From Lachnospiraceae bacterium UBA1766 (GTDB taxonomy: Bacteria > Bacillota > Clostridia > Lachnospirales > Lachnospiraceae): a stretch of DNA of 56,516 nt. The translations under genes and the position numbers were made by a program. The number at the start of each line of letters is the position of its first letter. Within the stretch, counting starts at the first letter, position 1. Below are positions 17,589 through 25,266 of the stretch, piece after piece. Below the pieces are notes generated by a model, which saw only the letters and a list, made by a program, of their open reading frames with translations, was not told the DNA's origin and searched no databases. The stretch covers positions 1 through 56,516 of the forward strand of contig DCGY01000057.1 of NCBI GenBank assembly GCA_002314715.1. The letters run 5' to 3'.

Positions 17589-17855
17589 ATGGGAGAGACA
17601 AATATTTTTAAAGTCCTGGCGGACAGTCAGCGAAGAGACATTCTATTAATGCTACGAGATGGCAGATTAAATGCCGGAGAGATTTCTGAAAAATTGCAAA
17701 TTACACCGGCAGCGCTTTCGTATCATTTGAAACTATTAAAGAGTGCGGATTTGATCGTGGAATATAAGGAAAAAAATTATATTTATTATGAAATCAACAC
17801 TACAGTTTTTGAAGATCTGATTATGTGGGTAAATCAATTTGGAGGGAAAAAATGA
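17589..17855 (+). CDS. ArsR/SdpR-family winged-helix repressor
   Basis: An 88-residue ArsR-type winged helix. It opens with NIFKVLADSQRRDILLML and has the recognition helix TPAALSYHLKLLKSADLI and wing EYKEKNYIYYEI, as in SdpR of Bacillus. No metal-binding cysteine pair is present, so it is not a metal sensor. I prefer the ATG at 17589 because AGGTG lies seven bases upstream; a GTG at 17580 is also possible. The stop overlaps the next start (ATGATG), so the two are coupled. Two matching dyads flank the promoter, which implies autoregulation. By analogy with SdpRI, the membrane partner may sequester it. Confidence 0.88.
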   Translation: MGETNIFKVLADSQRRDILLMLRDGRLNAGEISEKLQITPAALSYHLKLLKSADLIVEYKEKNYIYYEINTTVFEDLIMWVNQFGGKK

Positions 17856-18550
17856 TGAAAAAAATAATGTGGTTATTCGCAATGATTCCGTTGCTCGTTA
17901 CAAGTGTTGTGTTACAGTTTTTACCGGATGTAATCCCCATGCATCATGATATTGCGGGAAATACGGATCGGTGGGGAAATAAAGCGGAAAGCTTTATATT
18001 TCCGATTATTATTGTGGCGATAACGTTGTTTTGGCAGTTGTTAATTCGTGTATACGAAAAAAAGGCGGTAACTTCCAAAGTGGAGAAGGAACAAATGGAA
18101 GCAAAATCTTCTGCAAAGTTTTTATGCATTGTCGGAATATGCCAGGTGGTAATGTTTGGAGTAATGGATTATTTTATTCTATATTCGACATATATACAGG
18201 CAAGAGAAGGAAGTACCCAAACCTCGATTGACTTTGCAAAAATATCCTGTGCTTTGCTTGGTATTACGCTTATAATATTAGGAAATTATATGACTAGGAC
18301 AAAGAAAAATGCGGTTGTGGGTGTTCGGATTGTCTGGAGTATGTACAACGATAACACCTGGAGAAAAAGTAACCGCTTTGGAGCCGTATGTATTATGATT
18401 GCCGGGTTGTTAACGGTTATCACTACCGCTTTTGCGAATGGAGCGATTAGTACGGTATTATTACTTATTTATATTCTTGCGGCTACAATAATTACCGTAG
18501 TTTACGCGAAAAAAGTATATGATATGGAACTTTTGAAGAAAAATATGTAA
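17852..18550 (+). CDS. SdpI family membrane immunity/signal protein
   Basis: A 232-residue protein with six or more membrane helices. The N-terminal DUF1648-like part has LPDVIPMHHDIAGNTDRWGN and the C-terminal SdpI part has VVGVRIVWSMYNDNTWRKSN. In Bacillus, SdpI gives immunity to the SDP killing peptide and pulls SdpR to the membrane. No sdpABC-like toxin genes are visible in this window, so here the pair may sense a peptide made elsewhere or serve a general envelope role. GGAGGG precedes the ATG, which overlaps the repressor's stop codon. Confidence 0.9.
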   Translation: MMKKIMWLFAMIPLLVTSVVLQFLPDVIPMHHDIAGNTDRWGNKAESFIFPIIIVAITLFWQLLIRVYEKKAVTSKVEKEQMEAKSSAKFLCIVGICQVVMFGVMDYFILYSTYIQAREGSTQTSIDFAKISCALLGITLIILGNYMTRTKKNAVVGVRIVWSMYNDNTWRKSNRFGAVCIMIAGLLTVITTAFANGAISTVLLLIYILAATIITVVYAKKVYDMELLKKNM

Positions 18551-18624
18551 CGTAGTTTCTTGCAAACAAAGACAGTGTCAATTTCTAAACGAAATATATC
18601 TTTGAATCAGTAATAGTAATAACA

Positions 18625-18676
18625 AAACAAGCTTAAGGTCGCCGGTGTTACAGCAAAGCCTAAGCTTGTTTTTTAC
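18625..18676 (+). terminator. Terminator of the SdpR/SdpI unit
   Basis: AAACAAGCTTA and TAAGCTTGTTT arms with a loop of about 25 nt, followed by TTTTTT. Confidence 0.8.
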
Positions 18677-18785
18677 TTTATATTCTTACTTCCAAATTCC
18701 GACAATTTTTGGCGTTTTCAGTTCTACTTCGATGAAAAATGTGGTAAAATATTGAAAGAAATGCCTATATGGAGGAACGTATAAT

Positions 18786-20732
18786 TTGAAAAGAAAGCTT
18801 CTCAAACCGATTTTTGCGGGTTTTTTACAATATTTTGTTTTGTTTGCGCTTTATTTGATTATAGGAACAATCGAGGTTTATGTGGAGGCAGGTTTATTCG
18901 GGACGACGTCCAATCAATTATCCCTTATATTTGTAGCAACGATATCTTCTTTGTTGGCGTTTCTGGCAATCGTGACAAAACCGACGCCTGTATCCGTCAT
19001 ATTGTTTGGCGGTCTTACGTATATCAGTTTTGGAAATGGGACAGGCGGGTATGTATTTTTTATGGCCCTGTTTCCGATTCTTTATTTTGTTTTGAAAAAG
19101 GGCTTGTATAAGTCAAGAAAGCAGCGACTGTACACCTTGTTTTTTTGTATGATTTTATTATTGTTGGATACGCTTTATATGTGGATGCAATATCGTGAGC
19201 TATATTCTGATATATGTTTCATGATAATCAGCGTATTTATTGCGCTGGTTTATGCGACTCACAAGCCAAAGTTTATCCAAAGATGGTTTCCTGTTGCGGA
19301 AGAACTTCATGAGGCAAATAAAATTGCACTAAGTACACGTATTCTTCTTTTTTTTGGCGTGATTGCATTTATCGTTTTCTTGGCGGATTTATATTCCTTT
19401 GACAGATCTCAAACACAGAAAGGTATCGACCAGGATTCTCATTTTGAAAAACGTATCGAAAAGGATGCGGCTACCCTATTGGAAGATAATGATTTTTCGG
19501 ACCAAACAGCTCAAAAATTGCTGGATTTGATCGGAAGCTTCTATGAAGGGGTTATTTGTTATGATGTAAAGAATGAAAAGTATATCGAAGCATACCAAGG
19601 GGATGCTCCGGAGTCCTTGAATAAGACGGTATTTGAAACACAAATCAGATCGGTATTAAAGGAGGATGGTTATGCAGATCTAAATAATCAAATCACATCG
19701 GGTTTCTATTATTCCTTATCCAATTTCAATTTGTATGATGAAAATCAAAGGGATTTGCAATATGTCGTTTTCATGGTGCAATATGAAGGCCGAATTGCTA
19801 CAGGAAATGTTATAGGAATCAGAAGTAGTTTTTCACGTTTTTTTGTGATGATTTGTATGTTGCTTCCGATTTTCTTTTGGTTGATTGAGTTTATGCTTAC
19901 GAAGCCAATCAACAGTATGACCGCATTGGTATCAAAATATGTATATTCCGGTGTGGATCAACGAAATGAGTTGGAAAAGCAGTTTACGGAACTAAATATT
20001 CATACGGGGGATGAAATAGAAAATCTATATCATGCTTTTTCCAAAACCATTTTGGATATGAATGCATATATTGATGATTTGCATATGAAAAATGAGCAAA
20101 TCACAAGGATGCAGTTTAGTATGATTTCTACTCTGGCAAGTGTAGTTGAAAACAGAGATAAAAATACGGGATCGCATATCAAGCGTACGGCAGAGTACGT
20201 AGAGATTATCGGAACGCAGCTGAGTAAATCCGAAAAATATAAAGATGTTTTGACGAAAAAATATATCGAGGATATGAAGATTGCCGCACCGCTTCACGAT
20301 ATGGGTAAGATTCAGGTGTCAGATACGATTTTAAATAAGCAGGGTAAGCTCAACGATGAAGAATATGCTGCCATGAAGAAACATTCGGCAGAGGGTAAGC
20401 GTATTTTGCAGGAAACGATTAAGGAGTTTGGAGAATTTGATTATTTGCTGATGGCGGTGGAAATGGCAGGAAGTCATCATGAACGTTATGACGGAAAAGG
20501 ATATCCGGAAGGTTTGGCAGGGGACGAGATTCCCTTGTGTGCCAGAATTATGGCGGTGGCGGATGTTTATGATGCCCTGGTATCAAAGCGCAGTTATAAG
20601 CCGGCCATGCCGTTAAGTCAGGCATACAGCATTATCGAAGAGGGAAAGGGTACGCAATTTGATGCGGATGTGGTAGATGCATTTTTTGCTGCAAAAGAGC
20701 AGATTGAAGAGCTGTACCATTCGTTTGAATAA
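18786..20732 (+). CDS. HD-GYP phosphodiesterase with membrane sensor and HAMP
   Basis: A 648-residue cyclic di-GMP phosphodiesterase. Residues 1-205 hold about seven membrane helices, 210-345 look like an extracytoplasmic Cache-like sensor, a further helix spans about 350-372, and HAMP-like sequence leads to the HD-GYP domain at 440-645. The HD pair is at residue 504 (HDMGK). HHERYDGKGYP supplies the GYP motif, and ADVYDAL is conserved. It begins with TTG at 18786, supported by GGAGG ten bases upstream. An extended -10 box (TGTGGTAAAAT) near 18735-18750 is a likely promoter. It is the first of three HD-GYP genes in 17 kb. Confidence 0.9.
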   Translation: MKRKLLKPIFAGFLQYFVLFALYLIIGTIEVYVEAGLFGTTSNQLSLIFVATISSLLAFLAIVTKPTPVSVILFGGLTYISFGNGTGGYVFFMALFPILYFVLKKGLYKSRKQRLYTLFFCMILLLLDTLYMWMQYRELYSDICFMIISVFIALVYATHKPKFIQRWFPVAEELHEANKIALSTRILLFFGVIAFIVFLADLYSFDRSQTQKGIDQDSHFEKRIEKDAATLLEDNDFSDQTAQKLLDLIGSFYEGVICYDVKNEKYIEAYQGDAPESLNKTVFETQIRSVLKEDGYADLNNQITSGFYYSLSNFNLYDENQRDLQYVVFMVQYEGRIATGNVIGIRSSFSRFFVMICMLLPIFFWLIEFMLTKPINSMTALVSKYVYSGVDQRNELEKQFTELNIHTGDEIENLYHAFSKTILDMNAYIDDLHMKNEQITRMQFSMISTLASVVENRDKNTGSHIKRTAEYVEIIGTQLSKSEKYKDVLTKKYIEDMKIAAPLHDMGKIQVSDTILNKQGKLNDEEYAAMKKHSAEGKRILQETIKEFGEFDYLLMAVEMAGSHHERYDGKGYPEGLAGDEIPLCARIMAVADVYDALVSKRSYKPAMPLSQAYSIIEEGKGTQFDADVVDAFFAAKEQIEELYHSFE

Positions 20733-20791
20733 GATGCAAATATTGACCATGTAGTCTATCATCGGATAACCAAAAGATAGTGGAGATATGA

Positions 20792-22978
20792 ATGAGACTC
20801 ATTACACAAATAAAACAAAAACAGATTAAGCATCCGGGGAGGGATGTCCTGGCCGGAATCATCATTGCCCTGGTTTCTATCCCCATATCCGTGGGATATG
20901 CTCAAATTGCCGGATTGCCGGCAGTATATGGATTATACAGTTCTTTTCTGCCGATTTTGGTTTATGCATTTTTGACGACTTCCCCACAATTTGTAGTAGG
21001 CGTGGATGCAATGCCTGCCGTTATGGTGGGGACTCTTTTGGCAACGGAAGGAATCGCATCGGAATCCACGGAAGCCTTAAATCTGGTACCGGTTATTAGC
21101 CTTTTGGTGGCCGGGTGGTTTATTGTATTTTATTTGATGAAAGCCGGGAGAATTGTGAAGTATATTTCTACGCCGGTTATGGGCGGATTTATTTCCGGCG
21201 TGGGTATTACCATTATTTTGATGCAAATACCGAAAATGTTTGGCGGAAAGGCAGGTACCGGTGAGTTACCGGTACTCCTGATGAATATTTGGAAAGAGTT
21301 ACCCCAATTTAACGGGCTCTCTTTTTTCCTTGGGATTACCACATTTGCAATTGTTATTGCTTCGAAAAAGTACATCCCCAAAGTGCCGATGACTGCGGTC
21401 ATGATGATGGTGGGAGCTTTGGTTCAACTTATTTTTCATGTGGACCGGTATGGGGTTTTATTGTTGCCGGAAGTAGAAAAGGGGCTTCCTAAATTTCTCC
21501 TTCCAAACCTGGGCCTGATTACGACGGATCTGACCGTCATTTTATTGGAATCCTTAAGTATTGCGGCGGTTATCATGGCCCAGACGCTTCTTGCGACCGG
21601 AAGCTATGCAAGCAAATACGGGGACAATGTAGAAAACAATAAAGAAATCTTAGCTTATTGCGGAATGAATTTGGCCAGTGCCTTTATAGGAGGATGTCCT
21701 ATCAATGGTTCTGTCTCCAGAAGCAAGATTGCGGATAATTCAGGGGCAAGAAGCCAGTTAATGAGTATTTCTGCAGGACTTACCATGCTGATGATTGTCT
21801 GTTTGTTTACCCCGTTATTAAAGCTTTTACCGATTCCAATTCTGACGGCGATTGTTATGACTGCTCTTTTTGGAATTGTGGATGTGGGCCTTTTGAAACG
21901 TCTGTGGAAGGAAAACAGAGGAGAGTGTCTGATTTTTCTGGCTTCTATGATGGCAGTTTTGTTTTTGGGAACCGTAAATGGCGTAATCGTTGGTTGTGTC
22001 CTTTCCTTTTGGGAGGTTTCCGTGCGTGCGGTTAATCCACCGGTATCGTTTTTGGGACGCATTCCGGGACATGGAAATTTCCACTCATTAGAGAGAAATT
22101 CTCATGCAAGACCAATCAAGAATACAGTGATATATCGTTTCTCGGGGAATTTATTTTTTGCAAATATAGATAAATTTGAACAGGATATAGAAAAGGCAAT
22201 CAAGGAAGAAACAAAGCAGGTGGTTGTGGATGCAAGAGGTATCGGCAGCATTGATATTACAGCCATAGACAGATTGCTTAGTTTTAGCCATAAGCTGAAA
22301 GCAAAAGGGATAAAGTTCTATTTTACCGAACATGCCAGTAGTTTGAATGATTCCATCAGACAGATGGGTGGCGAAAAACTTTTGGATGAAGGCGTGATTC
22401 GAATTACGATTTCTATTGCCCTTCGGGATGCGGGAGTTATGAAGCCCTATGAACTGGAAGGCGCAGAGGAACCGTTTTTGGAAGAATATGTGGAGTCTGA
22501 GGAAAAACTTGCGGAGTTTGAATGGGCCTTTGGGGCTGCTGCGGAAGAGAAACTTCGGATGTTGGCAGAGCAGACTGCAAAGGGTATTGTGGATGAAATG
22601 ACTGCAGGTCATGGAGAGCACATTCCGGTATTGGAGGAGCATGGTGCCACAACGACCTGGGGAATGCTGGGTCTGTTTGACGAGTACGAGTTCTGGGATT
22701 TTCTGGAGGCCAGAATTACCCGTCTTCGGGATGATGGTATGATAAGCGAAAAAGAAACCGTACGTATCATTGAGCGGATTGACCGGAGAAAGAAGGAAGG
22801 CATTAAGCGATTGGATGAGCTGAATCCTTTGGCTTTGGATATATTGCATAAGCACATGGACAAGGTTATGCGCCACATCGAAAAAGACAATCCGGTACTG
22901 TATAAATATATGAAAAAATGTGAAGAGGAACCCCTTGCGGAAGAGGGAAAAAAGTCGAAGAGGGGACTCGCTAAATGA
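20792..22978 (+). CDS. SulP family anion transporter with STAS and C-terminal extension
   Basis: A 728-residue SLC26/SulP protein. Residues 15-420 contain the transport domain with PISVGYAQIAGLPAVYGLY and the conserved ANALLA-like segment. A STAS domain follows at about 440-545, recognisable from VIYRFSGNLFFANID and VVVDARGIGSIDITAID. Substrates in the family are sulfate, bicarbonate or other anions and cannot be told apart here. An unusual 180-residue helical, charged C-terminal region (about 548-728) follows STAS. The ATG has GTGGAG upstream. It lies 59 bp after the HD-GYP gene and ends two bases from a convergent small gene. Confidence 0.9.
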   Translation: MRLITQIKQKQIKHPGRDVLAGIIIALVSIPISVGYAQIAGLPAVYGLYSSFLPILVYAFLTTSPQFVVGVDAMPAVMVGTLLATEGIASESTEALNLVPVISLLVAGWFIVFYLMKAGRIVKYISTPVMGGFISGVGITIILMQIPKMFGGKAGTGELPVLLMNIWKELPQFNGLSFFLGITTFAIVIASKKYIPKVPMTAVMMMVGALVQLIFHVDRYGVLLLPEVEKGLPKFLLPNLGLITTDLTVILLESLSIAAVIMAQTLLATGSYASKYGDNVENNKEILAYCGMNLASAFIGGCPINGSVSRSKIADNSGARSQLMSISAGLTMLMIVCLFTPLLKLLPIPILTAIVMTALFGIVDVGLLKRLWKENRGECLIFLASMMAVLFLGTVNGVIVGCVLSFWEVSVRAVNPPVSFLGRIPGHGNFHSLERNSHARPIKNTVIYRFSGNLFFANIDKFEQDIEKAIKEETKQVVVDARGIGSIDITAIDRLLSFSHKLKAKGIKFYFTEHASSLNDSIRQMGGEKLLDEGVIRITISIALRDAGVMKPYELEGAEEPFLEEYVESEEKLAEFEWAFGAAAEEKLRMLAEQTAKGIVDEMTAGHGEHIPVLEEHGATTTWGMLGLFDEYEFWDFLEARITRLRDDGMISEKETVRIIERIDRRKKEGIKRLDELNPLALDILHKHMDKVMRHIEKDNPVLYKYMKKCEEEPLAEEGKKSKRGLAK

Positions 22979-22980
22979 AA

Positions 22981-23211
22981 TTATCCAACCGTCGCTACCT
23001 GAATCCAGGGTGTGATTTCCTCTAAACGCATATTCATGACGGTATATTTTTCGATTAAATCAAAGGCAGAGTTGAATGTATCGATATTATCCTGGTCACC
23101 AATGGAGTAGGTTCCGTTATTCCAGTTGTAAATCGTTAACAGCTTTCCGACTACACGGATTACAACGGTTTTGGCATTCATTAATAAAGTAAGCAATTCA
23201 TCTTTTGTCAT
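22981..23211 (-). CDS. Hypothetical small protein (76 residues)
   Basis: A minus-strand gene with an AAGGAGG site ten bases before its ATG. The product has a predicted helix-strand pattern with TVVIRVVGKLLTIYNW and no signal peptide or membrane helix. I do not recognise the family. Its 3' end faces the SulP gene across two bases with no terminator between them, so the transcripts probably overlap. Confidence 0.65.
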   Translation of the reverse strand: MTKDELLTLLMNAKTVVIRVVGKLLTIYNWNNGTYSIGDQDNIDTFNSAFDLIEKYTVMNMRLEEITPWIQVATVG

Positions 23212-23325
23212 AGGTATCAGTACCTCCTTATGAAGAATATGTTAAAGGAGAATTGTGTACGGGATGTGTCCGAATTCGAAAAAAAGACTAAACGAAGTCT
23301 GAAAAATATGGTAGCAACAGGCAGG

Positions 23326-23345
23326 ATACGATATAATAATCGTAT
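23326..23345. promoter_or_regulatory. Promoter -10 box inside a perfect dyad
   Basis: ATACGAT-ATAATA-ATCGTAT is a perfect 7-bp dyad whose centre holds TATAAT at 23332-23337. It precedes the SseB-like gene. No good -35 box is visible, so activation or a weak promoter is likely. Confidence 0.5.
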
Positions 23346-23380
23346 AGTTTCATCCTTTGAAGGAAGAGGGGGAGCAGGAC

Positions 23381-24028
23381 ATGGCACAGACAGAGGAACA
23401 GATTGAAATATTTCTATTAAAAGAGCCAAATGCGCCTGAAGCAGTGTATGTTTCGTGTGTAGAAAACAGAGGCGATTATTTTATAGGGATTCTGCTAAAG
23501 GAGCCGAAACAGGATTTCGGATTTCACAAAGGGGAAAAGGTTTACTACTTCCCATTTACCGATTCAAAGGGAACGACAACATTTATCTGTGATTTAAACC
23601 CTAAGACAAAGCTTACGGAAGAAGCCTTGGCGGATGGTTCTGTCTTAAAGCAGGCAATCTCCGTATTTAACGGCAACCGGACGCAGGAGAACATGGTTCA
23701 GGTAATGGGTCTTTTGCGTGACAGTTATGTATGGATTCCCTGTACAGCGGATAGTGGTGAAAAGGGACAGGAAGCCGGATGGATTCCGGAGATTTTGAAA
23801 AACGGTGACAAGTATTTCTTCCCTGCATTCTCCGGCGAAACGGAGATGGATAATTACGGGAATCGTTTTTCGAAGGTTAAGAGGCATTTTTTGGAAGTCC
23901 TCTCCCTCGCAAAAAGTAATGACAAAGACGTGTCCGGAGTGGTTTTAAATCCATTTTCAGAGCCATTTGTGTTAGACAAGAAACTGTGGGAACTGGTGGA
24001 AAGCATGAGATCCCGGTTAAGTGAGTAA
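23381..24028 (+). CDS. SseB family protein
   Basis: A 215-residue soluble protein resembling the SseB N-terminal domain, with YVWIPC near residue 110 and a YFFPAFSG block after it. The family is named for enhanced serine sensitivity, and its biochemical role is unknown. The start is placed at the ATG at 23381, with AGGGGGAG upstream; a TTG at 23357 would add eight residues without a ribosome site. It is 73 bp upstream of the nuclease and ATPase pair and may be co-transcribed with it. Confidence 0.75.
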   Translation: MAQTEEQIEIFLLKEPNAPEAVYVSCVENRGDYFIGILLKEPKQDFGFHKGEKVYYFPFTDSKGTTTFICDLNPKTKLTEEALADGSVLKQAISVFNGNRTQENMVQVMGLLRDSYVWIPCTADSGEKGQEAGWIPEILKNGDKYFFPAFSGETEMDNYGNRFSKVKRHFLEVLSLAKSNDKDVSGVVLNPFSEPFVLDKKLWELVESMRSRLSE

Positions 24029-24101
24029 GACAAGAAGAAAGTTGACTGAGAAATAATATCGTTCGTGTATAAAGAATCAGGGGTATAAACGGAGGATTGA
24101 C

Positions 24102-25244
24102 ATGGTAAAGATTTTTATGACCGGAGATAATCATTTTGGAAAGAAATACGATCGTTATCCGGAAGCAAAGCAAGTATTAATCGAAAGTAGATTTGAGGCT
24201 CTGGACAATATGGTTCGAAAAGCTGACGAGCAGGGTTGCAATCTGTTTGCGGTTACAGGAGATTTGTTTGATAACATTAGCACGATCAAGGTGGCAGATG
24301 TAAAGAAGGTAGTGGAAATCCTGGCAAAGTTTTCCGGAAACGTAATCGTGCTTCCGGGAAATCATGACTATTATACCGGCGATGAGAAGGTTTGGAAGGA
24401 TTTTGAAAAGGAAGTGGCTTCCACCGAAAATAACATCCTGCTTCTCAAGGAGTTTAAAACATATAAAGTAGATGCCGGTGAGGAAGAGGTAGTGATTTAT
24501 CCTGCCTTCTGTGGTTCAAAGCATTCAAAAGAAAATAACCTTACATGGATTAAGGAAGCGGATATCCGGACAGCAGGGGTGATTAATATTGGAATTGCGC
24601 ATGGTGCAATCAAGGGTGTGACTCCCGATATGAAGGAAGAGTATTTCCTGATGACCGAGGCGGAATTAAACAGTATTCCGGTAGATGCCTGGCTGATCGG
24701 ACATACGCACATTTCCTATCCCAATGTCCTTTCGGAGGATCGAGAGACGACGGGATATAAAATATTTAATGCCGGAACCCATGAACAGACAGATTTACAT
24801 AATAACACGGAAGGCTGTGGATTTATCCTTTCGATTGAAAAAACGGGCGAATCCTGTAAGGTATCCGCAAGAAAATATGTGAGCGGAATTATTCGTTTCT
24901 ATGACCTGAGCCTCGGAGTAAAGCCGGATTCTGATACATCCCTTGCGGATGCGATGGAGGCAGCGATAGCGGGTATTGGCGATAACGCTGTCTTAAAACT
25001 GACAATTTGTGGTTCTGTAAAGGCTTCCGAGTATGCATCAAGGAACAATCTTTACAGAAATCTCCTAAGTAGATTCCTGACTTATGAAATTGATGACAGC
25101 GAGTTAAGCGAGGAGATTACGATTGATAAGATTCGTAAAGAGTTTGCTGAAACAAGCTTTGCCGCAAAACTAATGGAGGGATTAATCGACAATCCGACGG
25201 AATTGCAAATGACCTATGAGTTATTAAAATCATGTAGGGAATAA
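24102..25244 (+). CDS. SbcD/Mre11-like metallophosphoesterase
   Basis: A 380-residue calcineurin-type phosphoesterase. Metal-binding motifs appear in order: GDNHFG (residue 8), GDLFDN (about 66), GNHDYY (about 86), AHG (about 168) and GHTHIS (about 205). This is the order found in Mre11/SbcD exonucleases. The C-terminal 110 residues would form the capping domain that contacts the ATPase. The ATG follows ACGGAGG. The ATPase gene starts 22 bp after its stop, so the two probably form a complex that processes DNA ends. Confidence 0.88.
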   Translation: MVKIFMTGDNHFGKKYDRYPEAKQVLIESRFEALDNMVRKADEQGCNLFAVTGDLFDNISTIKVADVKKVVEILAKFSGNVIVLPGNHDYYTGDEKVWKDFEKEVASTENNILLLKEFKTYKVDAGEEEVVIYPAFCGSKHSKENNLTWIKEADIRTAGVINIGIAHGAIKGVTPDMKEEYFLMTEAELNSIPVDAWLIGHTHISYPNVLSEDRETTGYKIFNAGTHEQTDLHNNTEGCGFILSIEKTGESCKVSARKYVSGIIRFYDLSLGVKPDSDTSLADAMEAAIAGIGDNAVLKLTICGSVKASEYASRNNLYRNLLSRFLTYEIDDSELSEEITIDKIRKEFAETSFAAKLMEGLIDNPTELQMTYELLKSCRE

Positions 25245-25266
25245 GGGGAAAGGCGGAATTTATCAT

